From the NCBI RefSeq assembly GCF_002949735.1, contig NZ_CP026681.1, positions 7,904,501 through 7,968,500 on the forward strand: a DNA stretch of 64,000 nt, in the 5' to 3' direction. Under the pieces are notes generated by a model. That model made no database searches. It was not told the origin of the DNA and saw nothing but the letters and a program-made list of their open reading frames with translations. Positions within the stretch are counted from its first letter, which is position 1. Every line of letters starts with the position of its first letter. This stretch comes from Nostoc sp. 'Peltigera membranacea cyanobiont' N6 (lineage in GTDB: Bacteria > Cyanobacteriota > Cyanobacteriia > Cyanobacteriales > Nostocaceae). The position numbers and the translations under genes were made by a program. Of this stretch, positions 1 to 8,785 are shown piece after piece.

Positions 1-1299
1 TTCTTCGGCATTCCTGTTGAAGGCCCGTTCAACTTACCTCACCAAGGTATCTACGACACCTACAACAACTCCTTGCACTTCCAATTGGGTTGGCACTTAG
101 CAGCGCTAGGTGTTGTAACCTCTCTGGTAGCGCAACACATGTACTCCATGCCTTCCTACGCATTTATTGCGAAGGACTACACAACCCAGGCAGCGTTGTA
201 CACGCATCACCAGTATATTGCTGGATTCCTGATGCTTGGTGCTTTTGCTCACGGTGCAATCTTCTGGGTACGTGACTACGACCCAGAGCAAAATAAAGGT
301 AACGTTCTTGACCGCGTGCTGAAGCACAAAGAAGCGATTATTTCCCACCTCAGCTGGGTATCACTTTTCTTAGGCTTCCACACCCTTGGTCTGTACGTAC
401 ACAACGACGTAGTAGTTGCTTTCGGTACTCCTGAAAAGCAAATCTTGATTGAGCCAGTATTTGCTCAATTCGTCCAAGCTGCAAACGGTAAAGTACTGTA
501 CGGTTTAGATGCTTTGCTATCTAACCCAGATAGTATTGCTTACACAGCATGGCCTAACTACGCTAACGTTTGGCTTCCAGGCTGGTTAGATGCCATCAAT
601 GCTGGTACTAACTCCCTGTTCTTGACAATTGGCCCTGGCGACTTCTTGGTACACCATGCGATCGCTTTAGGTCTGCACACCACCACCTTGATCTTAGTCA
701 AAGGTGCTTTGGATGCCCGTGGTTCTAAGCTGATGCCCGATAAAAAGGACTTCGGCTATGCCTTCCCTTGCGACGGCCCCGGTCGTGGCGGTACTTGCGA
801 CATCTCAGCATGGGATTCCTTCTACCTCGCTACATTCTGGATGCTCAACACGCTTGGTTGGGTTACGTTCTACTGGCATTGGAAACATCTAGGTATTTGG
901 CAAGGCAACGTAGCTCAGTTCAATGAGAACTCTACATATCTCATGGGCTGGTTCCGCGATTACCTCTGGGCTAACTCCGCTCAGTTGATTAACGGTTACA
1001 ACCCTTACGGCGTGAATAACCTGTCTGTCTGGGCTTGGATGTTCTTATTTGGACACCTAGTTTGGGCTACTGGCTTCATGTTCTTAATCTCCTGGAGAGG
1101 TTACTGGCAAGAGTTGATTGAAACCCTTGTTTGGGCACACGAACGCACTCCTCTAGCTAACCTAGTTCGCTGGAAAGACAAGCCCGTGGCTCTGTCCATC
1201 GTTCAAGCTCGTGTAGTTGGTCTAGCTCACTTCACTGTTGGCTACATCGTGACTTACGCCGCGTTCTTGATTGCTTCTACGGCTGGTAAGTTCGGTTAA
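1..1299 (+). CDS. psaB: Photosystem I P700 apoprotein A2 (PsaB), 3' part
   Basis: The frame is open from the first base, so the gene is cut by the window edge. About 432 C-terminal residues remain of a protein usually near 740. PsaB pairs with PsaA to form the photosystem I core in the thylakoid membrane, binding P700, chlorophylls and the FX iron-sulfur cluster. The FX loop FPCDGPGRGGTC is intact, with its two cysteine codons at 769-771 and 796-798. The His-rich antenna and core helices and the C-terminus ending ASTAGKFG match the cyanobacterial family throughout. A methionine at 73 is internal, not a start. A strong hairpin terminator follows. psaA would be expected upstream, outside the window. 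Confidence 0.98.
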   Translation, partial: FFGIPVEGPFNLPHQGIYDTYNNSLHFQLGWHLAALGVVTSLVAQHMYSMPSYAFIAKDYTTQAALYTHHQYIAGFLMLGAFAHGAIFWVRDYDPEQNKGNVLDRVLKHKEAIISHLSWVSLFLGFHTLGLYVHNDVVVAFGTPEKQILIEPVFAQFVQAANGKVLYGLDALLSNPDSIAYTAWPNYANVWLPGWLDAINAGTNSLFLTIGPGDFLVHHAIALGLHTTTLILVKGALDARGSKLMPDKKDFGYAFPCDGPGRGGTCDISAWDSFYLATFWMLNTLGWVTFYWHWKHLGIWQGNVAQFNENSTYLMGWFRDYLWANSAQLINGYNPYGVNNLSVWAWMFLFGHLVWATGFMFLISWRGYWQELIETLVWAHERTPLANLVRWKDKPVALSIVQARVVGLAHFTVGYIVTYAAFLIASTAGKFG

Positions 1300-1328
1300 T
1301 TCGGCTGCTAGTTTTGTAGATAAGTAAT

Positions 1329-1360
1329 AAAAATCCCCTGCCGCAAGGTGGGGGATTTTT
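1329..1360 (+). terminator. Rho-independent terminator after psaB
   Basis: A stem with arms AAAATCCCC and GGGGATTTT encloses a short loop and is followed by T-rich sequence, 30 bases after the psaB stop codon. Confidence 0.85.
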
Positions 1361-1555
1361 ACATAAAATTGGCTATTGTTGACTGGTGTATACTCTCTGG
1401 AGTAGGAATTAATGTATTTGGTAAAATTATTATTGATTTACTAGAATAAAGTTATGTTAAAAAGGGGTATGAGTTTTTAAGCAAACCATTTACCAGTCCT
1501 GCACAGTTTTCTAGTTATTTTCTGTATTAGGTTGTTGTAGTGCGATAGGGGCAAT

Positions 1556-2239
1556 ATGGAAGAACAGCAAATCCCAGACAGATATAAGCCTGGGTTCAAG
1601 CAACTCTTAAGCATCGACAGCAAAACTGTAGAAAAATTAATTAATGCTTTGAGGCAAGCCTCGCCCTCGCTACTTATTGAGGATTTAGCATCAGCAGTGG
1701 CTTCGCAGGTTCAGGTTTTGACTGTAGAAGAAGTAGTAGATATCATAGAAGCCTTAATTTCCTTATACAACTTCCGAGATTACACTGGTACATCTATAGA
1801 TGATTTAGTAAAGAGCATCAGTCAAGCTGTTCAGGATGATGAAGAACTTCCAGATATTTCTGACAAACAAAAACAAGAACTTGAGCAGCGATTGACTACT
1901 TTTTTAGAGTTTGACGGGGTACTTAGTGTTACCTCTAAAGCAATCGAAGTTATACGGGATCATGAACGTGTATTTACACGTTCTCGTGTTCTTACTGATA
2001 TGCGTCCCATCTTTGAATCAGACTTAGAAAAAGGGCCAGCCGGTATAGCAATAGTTCATATGCTCAAAATTGAGTATGCAGATTCAGACAGGAAACACGA
2101 GTTTTTTGTAGCCTTAGATTCAATAGATTTAGAGCAATTACGTGAACAATTAGATAGAGCAGATAGAAAAGCAAAAGCTATCGAGTTAATGCTAAATCAA
2201 GCAAATATTACATTCTTAAATTATCGGGACGTAGAGTAA
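1556..2239 (+). CDS. Hypothetical protein with a COMM-like C-terminal region
   Basis: This 227-residue acidic, soluble protein has no signal peptide or membrane segment. The N-terminal ~130 residues look all-helical. The C-terminal ~90 residues (from about 'RSRVLTDMRPIF') run strand-strand-helix, with IVHMLKIEYAD, HEFFVALDS and then an amphipathic Leu-rich helix (LEQLREQLDRADRKAKAIEL). That order resembles the eukaryotic COMM domain, but this is inference from pattern, not a database hit. ATG follows a weak purine stretch. The next gene begins 11 bases after its stop, so the two are probably co-transcribed. Function unknown. Confidence 0.75.
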   Translation: MEEQQIPDRYKPGFKQLLSIDSKTVEKLINALRQASPSLLIEDLASAVASQVQVLTVEEVVDIIEALISLYNFRDYTGTSIDDLVKSISQAVQDDEELPDISDKQKQELEQRLTTFLEFDGVLSVTSKAIEVIRDHERVFTRSRVLTDMRPIFESDLEKGPAGIAIVHMLKIEYADSDRKHEFFVALDSIDLEQLREQLDRADRKAKAIELMLNQANITFLNYRDVE

Positions 2240-2250
2240 AGGTTAGAAAA

Positions 2251-2784
2251 ATGGTAGTCGCAGAAAAGGCTAATTCTTGGCTTACTAGTAATCATAAGAG
2301 TTTAAAGCACTCTCAGCCTGATTATAAAGTGAGTAAACTCAAATTAAAAAGTGAAGACTGGAATTATTCAGAGGATAAACGAAGAATACGTGATGAAAAT
2401 AATCTTGACAATTTACTCTTCTTCAAAAGTCCTAAAGTCCGTAAATATGGACACAAAGATTGCTATCGATATCGTACTACTTCTAGAGATGTAGACTTAG
2501 AAGCCACCTTTACGTCCCTTGTTAACCAATGGCGTGAAGAAAATTGTAGTGTGTCATCTACTAATCAAATGTCGATGCACCCTGCATACCAGCAAATTAT
2601 TGGTATGGGAAAAGCTGTAATCCCACTTTTACTTAGGGAGCTTGAAAAGAAATCTGGACAATGGTTCTGGGCATTAAAATCCATCAGCAGAGAAGATCCT
2701 GTTCCTCTAGAATCTAGGGGAAAGGTAAAGGAGATGATTAAAGCTTGGCTAGAGTGGGGTAAGCAAAGAGGCTATAGGTGGTAG
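2251..2784 (+). CDS. Hypothetical protein, cyanobacterial accessory family
   Basis: This is a 177-residue protein. The N-terminal half is Lys/Ser-rich and poorly conserved in appearance. The C-terminal half (from about residue 85) reads as a compact domain, with HPAYQQIIGMGKAVIPLLL, QWFWALKSISREDPVP and a helix ending WLEWGKQRGY. I recall such domains in accessory cyanobacterial genes but know no function. It sits between the COMM-like gene and the DUF7689-like gene. Its last 7 bases overlap the start of the next gene, indicating translational coupling. Confidence 0.7.
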   Translation: MVVAEKANSWLTSNHKSLKHSQPDYKVSKLKLKSEDWNYSEDKRRIRDENNLDNLLFFKSPKVRKYGHKDCYRYRTTSRDVDLEATFTSLVNQWREENCSVSSTNQMSMHPAYQQIIGMGKAVIPLLLRELEKKSGQWFWALKSISREDPVPLESRGKVKEMIKAWLEWGKQRGYRW

Positions 2785-3251
2785 GTAATAACGCTTGGGT
2801 TAAGTTTGTCACAGAAAAAATCGAGCGTGATTATCCTAACCTCACTGTCTATGGATACAAACTTACCAGTCCAGATACAATTGATTACAACTGTATTGCT
2901 TGGGCAGCAGAAGATGATGAAACATGGTGGTGGCCAGATATTCAACATCAATACTACTGGCCACCAAATGTTCCTAGAGAAGAAACCCTTGAAGCTTTTC
3001 AAGAAGTATATAAAATGCTTGGCTATGAAGTCTGCCAAGGTGATGTTTTAGAAGAGGGATTTCAAAAAATAGCTATATATACTAATTCCAATAAAGTACC
3101 AACTCACGTTGCTAGACAACTACCTACTGGTAAATGGACAAGTAAGCTTGGATCGCTAGAAGATATAGAGCATAATAATTTACAAGGGCTAACTGGAAAT
3201 CCTGGTTATGGTGAGGTTGCCTGTATTATGAAAAAATCAATTTCAGTGTAG
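2778..3251 (+). CDS. DUF7689-like hypothetical protein
   Basis: This 157-residue soluble protein starts at a GTG that overlaps the stop of the preceding gene. Recognisable blocks are YNCIAWAA followed by a Trp-rich stretch (ETWWWPD), PREETLEAFQ, GFQKIAIY, PTHVARQLPTGKWTSKLG and EDIEHN. These resemble a family I know as DUF7689. The conserved Cys-Ile-Ala-Trp, Thr-His and Trp-Ser-Lys-Leu blocks suggest a papain-like or peptidase-like fold, but this is speculation. It is the last gene of a compact three-gene group. No other start codon upstream is compatible with its length. Confidence 0.7.
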   Translation: MVGNNAWVKFVTEKIERDYPNLTVYGYKLTSPDTIDYNCIAWAAEDDETWWWPDIQHQYYWPPNVPREETLEAFQEVYKMLGYEVCQGDVLEEGFQKIAIYTNSNKVPTHVARQLPTGKWTSKLGSLEDIEHNNLQGLTGNPGYGEVACIMKKSISV

Positions 3252-3288
3252 AAAATATTTAGCACAATCTAATTACCAGGCTAATTAA

Positions 3289-3432
3289 AAGTCTGAAGGT
3301 GATATGGTATTAGATCCATTTGCAGGTTCTAATACAACTGGCTTTGTTGCTGAAACTCTGCAACGTCGATGGATATCTTTTGAAATTAATGAGAATTATG
3401 TAATGGGAACTCGTTATCGGTTTAGCCAATAA
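3289..3432 (+). pseudogene. Remnant of a site-specific DNA methyltransferase (C-terminal piece)
   Basis: The frame reads LDPFAGSNTTGFVAETLQRR followed by WISFEINENY and ends at a TAA, giving 47 residues. DPFAGSNTTG is the S-adenosylmethionine-binding motif of amino-methyltransferases whose motif order puts this block near the C-terminus. A stop codon lies just upstream (3286-3288), and there is no target-recognition or catalytic NPPY/SPPY motif. Only the tail survives, presumably after deletion of the rest. It is a sign of a lost restriction-modification or mobile element. Confidence 0.75.
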
Positions 3433-3505
3433 CCAAACTAGGTGAAGGTTCAGGAGTGAGGAGTTAAAATTTATAGCTTATGACTCGTAACTTGTAACTA
3501 CTCAC

Positions 3506-3718
3506 TTAAATTTCTCCATTCACCTGCATTTGATGAACTCGATCGGCTAGCTCTTGACGACCTCGATCGTCTAGTTTATCAATAGCTAACATTCCCATAA
3601 GAATCACTTCTTTCAGTGTTAAACGTGTCGAATGTGCCTGTTTCTGCACAATCTCCTTAATAATCGGACTGACACCAATCGCTGTACTAGCTCTAGCCAC
3701 GGAATAAAAGGAAAGCAC
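3506..3718 (-). CDS. Small hypothetical protein
   Basis: Up to 70 residues, with no ATG at the front. GTG codons at 3718 and 3700 are the candidate starts, and the second (MARASTAIGVSPII) may be the better one. The protein is charged and helical (LTLKEVILMGMLAIDKLDDR, then GRQELADRVHQMQ) with no membrane segment. Size and composition would suit a small DNA-binding or antitoxin-like protein, but no motif proves it. It lies beside the methyltransferase remnant in the accessory patch. Confidence 0.45.
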   Translation of the reverse strand: MLSFYSVARASTAIGVSPIIKEIVQKQAHSTRLTLKEVILMGMLAIDKLDDRGRQELADRVHQMQVNGEI

Positions 3719-4414
3719 TAAGGATTAAGCCTAAATCTTAGCACTTCTAATGAAGTTATTTTCTATAGTTAAAACTTAATTTAAATGTATTTCAACTCAT
3801 ACTTCTATGAGTAAACATAAACTTGAAATTATATATACAGAACTACAACAGAAGTACAGAAACTTATTCTACTTTTGGACTATCTGTATCAAACCCTTTT
3901 AATCATCCCATCAAAGTTAGGAGCTAACTTTTGGATGAAAATAAATTTAACTTTTGTCATATCAGCGTAACGTGTATACTGTTTTACCGCGCTGTAGATT
4001 ACTCCAGAGTTATCACCAATCAATTTGAGCGTCTAACCTTTTTTTGGGCAAATTCTCAAAATCTCAGTATAACTAACCTTTTGCTTGCTGATTAAGGGCA
4101 CATTATCGTATGATATCAACTAATCGCCAAGTTTACACTCACTTTCAATATTTGTTACCACTGAGTTATAAAAAATGGTCTACTTTTGAAAATAGTACTT
4201 TCAGTAGAAGTATTCTCACAAATAAGACTTGTATAGCACCGAGAAAACCCTACTTTAAAGAGATCGTAAATTGTCTAAGATAATCTCCTCAACACGCTTT
4301 ACAGAACTATACAGTGTAAATAAGAATAATAACTTAACCTAAGTAAAATTTTCCTGAATACAGACAACTAATCATGTGATAGGGAAAAGCAGTGAGTAGA
4401 GGAGAGACAAAGCG
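3719..4414. other. Intergenic region without a gene
   Basis: This is AT-rich sequence with no open frame of note. A GTA-N8-TAC match occurs at 3974-3987, but such matches are expected by chance at this scale and it is far from both flanking genes. No convincing terminator was seen. Confidence 0.5.
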
Positions 4415-5470
4415 ATGAGGGATCCTTATCTGTTGGCAGCAGGCTTGTTAACAGGATTAGCAATACCAGCATCGGCTCTTCCACATTTGTCAATTGTCCT
4501 ACCAGAAAGTTCTAGATTCCTGTGGGATTTAAAACAAGGCTCGCAGACAATAGTAAGTAGACAAATCATCCCCAGCGTTGATCTCTCCTTACTAGAACTC
4601 AGTGGGCAAGCGTTTCAACCCCTAAAAAATTCGCAGCCAATAGCAGGTGAGAAAAACGTCACTAGCGTACCCGAACTCAGTAGTGAGGGATTACCAGCCC
4701 CAACGGAATCATTAGTCAAACCCAGCGCTCAAGCAGCTGGTATTTCATTGACATCTGGTAATCAACTTTACTACCAAAGATTGGCGGCTCTGAAAACAGG
4801 TCAGATTTATACGCGTGTAGATAATGATAATTTGCAATCTTTGTGGGAGTCGATCGGGAAGCGTCAACTAACTTATGATGACTGGAAAAGTTTACTAACT
4901 TTAGAAGCGAGAGCGATCGCTCAAGGTCAAGGTGCAAATCATCTAAGTATCTTAGTTGGTGATTCTTTGAGCATGTGGTTTCCTAGAGAAAAATTGCCCA
5001 CGGGGAAATTGTGGCTCAATCAAGGCATTTCTGGAGATACTTCTAGTGGAGTTTTAAAAAGATTGGGGGCATTTTCGGCAAACCGACCGGATGTGATTTA
5101 TGTCATGGCTGGGATTAACGACTTACGAAAAGGCGCTAGTGATGACACAATTTTGCGTAATTATCGCCGGATTGTCCGTCGTTTACGGGAGGCTCACCCG
5201 AAGGCTCAAATCATTGTCCAATCAATTTTGCCTACTCGCCTACCAAAACTTTCCAATAGCCGCATTCGTCACATAAACACCCAACTTGCCCAGATTGCCA
5301 AACAAGAAGGCGCTAATTATTTAAATATTTATAGCTGGTTTACGGATATGGAAGGCAGTATGCGCCCAGAGTTGACCACAGACGGTTTACATCTGTCCCA
5401 AGAGGGTTATGATGTCTGGCGCTCGGCACTACAACAGATAGAATACAAGTTGACTCAGCATGAAGATTGA
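4415..5470 (+). CDS. Secreted or anchored SGNH/GDSL-type hydrolase
   Basis: This 351-residue protein has a hydrophobic N-terminus (residues 5-22), likely a signal peptide or anchor. A Ser/Pro-rich linker runs to about residue 115, followed by an SGNH hydrolase domain. The four family blocks are present: GDSLS with nucleophile Ser184, the oxyanion glycine in NQGISGDT, GIND with Asn235, and DGLHL with Asp323 and His326. It should cleave an ester or acetyl group outside the cytoplasm, perhaps on lipid or polysaccharide; the substrate cannot be told. A purine-rich GGAGAG precedes the ATG. The next gene starts 63 bases downstream on the same strand. Confidence 0.85.
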   Translation: MRDPYLLAAGLLTGLAIPASALPHLSIVLPESSRFLWDLKQGSQTIVSRQIIPSVDLSLLELSGQAFQPLKNSQPIAGEKNVTSVPELSSEGLPAPTESLVKPSAQAAGISLTSGNQLYYQRLAALKTGQIYTRVDNDNLQSLWESIGKRQLTYDDWKSLLTLEARAIAQGQGANHLSILVGDSLSMWFPREKLPTGKLWLNQGISGDTSSGVLKRLGAFSANRPDVIYVMAGINDLRKGASDDTILRNYRRIVRRLREAHPKAQIIVQSILPTRLPKLSNSRIRHINTQLAQIAKQEGANYLNIYSWFTDMEGSMRPELTTDGLHLSQEGYDVWRSALQQIEYKLTQHED

Positions 5471-5533
5471 GCGATCGCTCTATGTTTGAGGTGATGTCTA
5501 CGACGGGCTGCACCTACGCAATTTTTTATACCT

Positions 5534-5896
5534 ATGGAAGTTACCGATAACGATGCCATCACCATCCGTTCTCTAATTGAACACCAATTGGCAGCCTTTA
5601 AAAAGGATGATGGCGAAGGCGCTTTTGCCTTCGCCAGTCCGGGAATTCAGGCGCAATTTGGCACACCAGAAAATTTTATGCAGATGGTGAAGATCGGCTA
5701 CCCAACAGTATACCGTCCTCGTTCTGTCTTTTTTGAGAAGATAACAGCCATCCAGGGAAACATAACTCAGCCAGTGCTACTACTTTCTCCTAATGGAGTT
5801 CCTTTAAGAGCTTTATATTTTATGGAAAAACAGCCGGATAATACCTGGAAGATTAACGGTTGCTTTCTAGTTTCTATAGAAGGTAAAGAAATATAA
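5534..5896 (+). CDS. DUF4864 domain protein
   Basis: This 120-residue soluble protein has the pattern of DUF4864: an N-terminal helix (IRSLIEHQLAAFKKDDGEGA), then FAFASPGIQAQFGTPENFMQMV, GYPTVYRPRSVFF and a C-terminal WKINGCFL strand. The fold is expected to resemble NTF2/SnoaL-like proteins. No catalytic role is known to me. It follows the SGNH hydrolase on the same strand and converges with larE. Confidence 0.8.
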   Translation: MEVTDNDAITIRSLIEHQLAAFKKDDGEGAFAFASPGIQAQFGTPENFMQMVKIGYPTVYRPRSVFFEKITAIQGNITQPVLLLSPNGVPLRALYFMEKQPDNTWKINGCFLVSIEGKEI

Positions 5897-5921
5897 ATTC
5901 TATTTCCATACAGGAAAAATT

Positions 5922-6752
5922 TTATGCTTTAACCCCCAAAGCTTCCCGATTTAAAATCTGATTTAACTTACCACTGCGATAACCTTCTAAATCCAGGGTT
6001 ACGTAAAGAAATCCGAAATCCTGAAATGCAGAAACGACTTTCTGCAAATCTGTCTTTAACACAAAATCTTTAATTTGTTCTGGTGATAATTCAATGCGTG
6101 CTGTATCCCCTTCCGATCGCACGCGCAAATTCTGCCAACCCAGCTTTCTTAAGAAAATTTCTCCTCTACCAACTCGTTGTAACTTAGCGACAGTAATCTC
6201 CTCACCATAAGGAAACCGAGAACTTAGGCAAGGTTGAGCGGGTTTATCCCACCAAGGTAAACCGAGTTGTTGCGAAAGTTGGCGGACTTCAACTTTGGTG
6301 ATACCCACTTCTGCTAAAGGCGATCGCGCCCCTCTTTCTTTTGCTGCTTGAATTCCTGGGCGATAATCATGCAAATCATCGGCATTTACCCCATCTACTA
6401 CGTAGGGATAACCCAACTGCAAAGCTAAAGGTTTGAGAGTGTCGTGCAACTCACTTTTGCAAAAATAACAGCGATTAACCGGGTTAGAAGTGTAATTGGG
6501 ATTTTCCATCTCGTGAGTCTGGACGATTTTATGAGGAATCCCAATAGTTGCAGCTTGAATTTTGGCATCTTCCAACTCTTCTGGCAACAGCGAAGGAGAA
6601 ACAGCCGTAACAGCCAGAGCGCGATCGCCCAAGGCATCATAAGCAATTTTGGCAACCAAGGTGCTATCAACGCCTCCAGAGTAGGCAATCAACGCCTGCT
6701 CCATCTCTTGAAATAAGGCTTTTAATTGCTCAAATTTTTCTGTCAGCATCAT
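5922..6752 (-). CDS. larE: ATP-dependent sacrificial sulfur transferase LarE
   Basis: LarE donates sulfur to the nickel-pincer nucleotide cofactor precursor. The 276 residues match the family length. The PP-loop SGGVDST (residues 25-31) binds ATP for adenylation. Cys175 in the PCLSSR block aligns with the sulfur-giving cysteine of lactobacillal LarE. Cys95 and Cys98 (CYFC) could add iron-sulfur ligands, as in the cluster-dependent LarE class; this is inferred. Met1 and Met2 are both possible starts. No larA, larB or larC lies within the window, so it stands alone here. Some relatives may serve other sulfur-transfer roles. Confidence 0.85.
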   Translation of the reverse strand: MMLTEKFEQLKALFQEMEQALIAYSGGVDSTLVAKIAYDALGDRALAVTAVSPSLLPEELEDAKIQAATIGIPHKIVQTHEMENPNYTSNPVNRCYFCKSELHDTLKPLALQLGYPYVVDGVNADDLHDYRPGIQAAKERGARSPLAEVGITKVEVRQLSQQLGLPWWDKPAQPCLSSRFPYGEEITVAKLQRVGRGEIFLRKLGWQNLRVRSEGDTARIELSPEQIKDFVLKTDLQKVVSAFQDFGFLYVTLDLEGYRSGKLNQILNREALGVKA

Positions 6753-6800
6753 TTCCTAATCCTGCCTAAACCCTATAGCACCCAACAATTTCTATTGTAG

Positions 6801-6866
6801 TCATTGGTCATTGGTCATTGCTTATTCCCCTTGTCTCCCTGCTCCCTGCTCCCCGCCTCTTCTCTC
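6801..6866. repeat. Short tandem repeats (TCATTGG heptamers and CTCCCTG units)
   Basis: Three copies of a TCATTGG heptamer at 6801-6820 are followed by CTCCCTGCTCCCTGCTCCCC. These are typical short tandem repeats of Nostoc intergenic DNA, here between larE and the hybrid kinase. Confidence 0.75.
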
Positions 6867-6869
6867 CCT

Positions 6870-8699
6870 TCATATTGGCGGGTTGCTGTACTTGGCTACC
6901 AGACTGGCTAAAAGTGGTAAATCAATCGGTTTAGAAATATAGTCATTTGCTCCAGCTGCTAGACAGGTTTCGCGATCGCCTTTCATCGCCATTGCTGTTT
7001 GAACAATTACCGGAATCGTGCGATATTGCTGATTTTCTCGCAGTTGTTGCACCAAGTTAAGACCATTTTCATCTGCCAGAAAAACATCCATTAAAATCAC
7101 TGCTGGCTCTAGCTGTGTTAGAGCTTCCCACATTTCGGCAGCATTCTTGACCCAAGTGACCCGATATCCCAATTTTTGTAGATAAATTTGCATCAAATCA
7201 GCGTTGGGTAAGTCATTTTCTACCAGTAAAATATCTATGGAGGAACTAAGGCTCGAAGGCAGAGGAGATGAAGAAGATTTTGCCTCCTTACCTGCCTCAT
7301 CTCCCTCATCTTTTACCACTCCCGCCTCTTGTTTAAAGGGAAGTATGAGGGTAAAACGGGAGCCGGCACCTACTTCAGATTTCACTTCCACAGAACCACC
7401 GTGAATTTGGGCGAGTTTCCGAGTTACTGCTAAACCTAAACCAGTACCTTCAGCACCACCAGCGACAGCCTTGGCAATTTGGAAATAGGGTTCAAATAGT
7501 TGAGTCTGGTCTTCTTGAGAAATGCCAGTGCCAGTATCCCAAACTGTAAAATGTACAGATACACCTTCGGGGACAACCTGTAAGCCAACACTTCCTTTGC
7601 TGGTGAACTTTAGGGCATTGAAGAGTAAATTCAACAGCATTTGCTTGAGTCGCAAAGAGTCAGCTACTAGGGTTGTAATATCGGGGTCAATTTCTAGACG
7701 GAGTTTTAAACCCTTATTAGCGGCTTTCTCTTTCACCATTGCCAAAACATTGCTACACAGCAATGGCACATCTACTATCTCGCATTGTACCTCTAGCTGA
7801 TTTGCTTCAATTTTAGAGAGATCCAAAATATCATTAATCAGAGCTAGCAAGTGCTTGCCGCTAGACTGAATAATATTTAAATACTCTTGCTGACGTTCTT
7901 TAGGTGGTTCATACCCTGGAGCTAAAAGCAGATGGGTAAACCCAATAATGGAACCAAGTGGTGTGCGAATTTCGTGGCTGGTGTTTGCCAAAAACTGATT
8001 TTTGAGTTGATTGGTGCGCTCCAATTCTTGATTAGAGTTACTTAACTGTTGATATTGTTGCTGCCAAGATTGGATATATCTAAGTTGTAACAAGGCTGTT
8101 GTACAGTAGTTGGCAGACCTGGCCATTAATTCCGATCTGAGTTGAGCTTGTGATTCTATGAGTGGATCGCAATTAGAGCTTAGGGGCGCTGCGGCGATAA
8201 TTAGCCAGCCCATAACCCTACCAGAATCATCAGCTAACCGCCAAGCACTCGGTGGCTGTTGATTCTCAAGCTGTTGCAAATCTTCGATTTCTATAATCTC
8301 TTGCAATCTTAACAGCAGCTTTTTTTCTGCTGTCAGCACTTCCAGAAATAAAGGTTGTGAGTTTGGGGATGGAGAACGAGAAACATAACAAACTGTGGCA
8401 ACAGTTTCTTGTGGTTGAAACAGAGCAATGCCTACGGCATAAACTGTAAGCACCAGATTGCTGCTGTTCACAGCAGTGTCAATTTCGTTAACCACAGTTT
8501 GGAGAATTTCTGCTTCTGCGGCTCCTGCCTGTAGGACAGTGTTACAAGCAGAAAGCAGGTAATGATTAAGGCGACTTTGCAACTGGTTCAAGCTGCTCTC
8601 CAGCCACAACTTGGCGCGAAGTTGCTGAATGGTTGTCAAAAGTTTTGGCGTTGCATCTATCTGTGAGTTGTGGTCTGGTAAGCTTGAGTACTGCTGCAT
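6870..8699 (-). CDS. Hybrid sensor histidine kinase/response regulator
   Basis: 609 residues from the ATG at 8699; a TTG two codons earlier is possible but less likely. The N-terminal ~200 residues form a GAF-like sensory region without membrane segments. A coiled linker precedes the HisKA H-box NTSHEIRTP (His242), then the HATPase with N and G boxes (VWDTGTG, GTGLGLAV). An acidic Ser-rich linker leads to a C-terminal receiver (LVENDLPNA; phospho-acceptor Asp538 in ILMDVF; Lys in SKPID). It is cytoplasmic, with phosphorelay inside one chain. It is transcribed away from the amino-acid permease gene across a 200-bp region with a hairpin and a direct repeat. The input signal is unknown. Confidence 0.93.
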   Translation of the reverse strand: MQQYSSLPDHNSQIDATPKLLTTIQQLRAKLWLESSLNQLQSRLNHYLLSACNTVLQAGAAEAEILQTVVNEIDTAVNSSNLVLTVYAVGIALFQPQETVATVCYVSRSPSPNSQPLFLEVLTAEKKLLLRLQEIIEIEDLQQLENQQPPSAWRLADDSGRVMGWLIIAAAPLSSNCDPLIESQAQLRSELMARSANYCTTALLQLRYIQSWQQQYQQLSNSNQELERTNQLKNQFLANTSHEIRTPLGSIIGFTHLLLAPGYEPPKERQQEYLNIIQSSGKHLLALINDILDLSKIEANQLEVQCEIVDVPLLCSNVLAMVKEKAANKGLKLRLEIDPDITTLVADSLRLKQMLLNLLFNALKFTSKGSVGLQVVPEGVSVHFTVWDTGTGISQEDQTQLFEPYFQIAKAVAGGAEGTGLGLAVTRKLAQIHGGSVEVKSEVGAGSRFTLILPFKQEAGVVKDEGDEAGKEAKSSSSPLPSSLSSSIDILLVENDLPNADLMQIYLQKLGYRVTWVKNAAEMWEALTQLEPAVILMDVFLADENGLNLVQQLRENQQYRTIPVIVQTAMAMKGDRETCLAAGANDYISKPIDLPLLASLVAKYSNPPI

Positions 8700-8731
8700 G
8701 GTCAACTAGACAGCTGAGCAAATTTAGCTTC

Positions 8732-8760
8732 ACATAAAAATCCAAAGAGGATTTTTATGT
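8732..8760. promoter_or_regulatory. Perfect 12-bp hairpin in a divergent promoter region
   Basis: Arms ACATAAAAATCC and GGATTTTTATGT enclose the 5-base loop AAAGA. It lies 33 bases upstream of the hybrid-kinase ATG, so it would fold in that gene's leader. There is no T-run on either side, so it may be regulatory rather than a plain terminator. Confidence 0.55.
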
Positions 8761-8785
8761 ATATTAGCGGACAATTCTTTTTTAT

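Noticed and set aside
73..1299. psaB starting at the methionine at 73
   Set aside because: The frame and conserved PsaB sequence continue to base 1, so the methionine is internal.
3974..3987. GTA-N8-TAC match upstream of the SGNH gene
   Set aside because: Such matches are expected about 15 times by chance in 64 kb, and this one is over 400 bases from the start.
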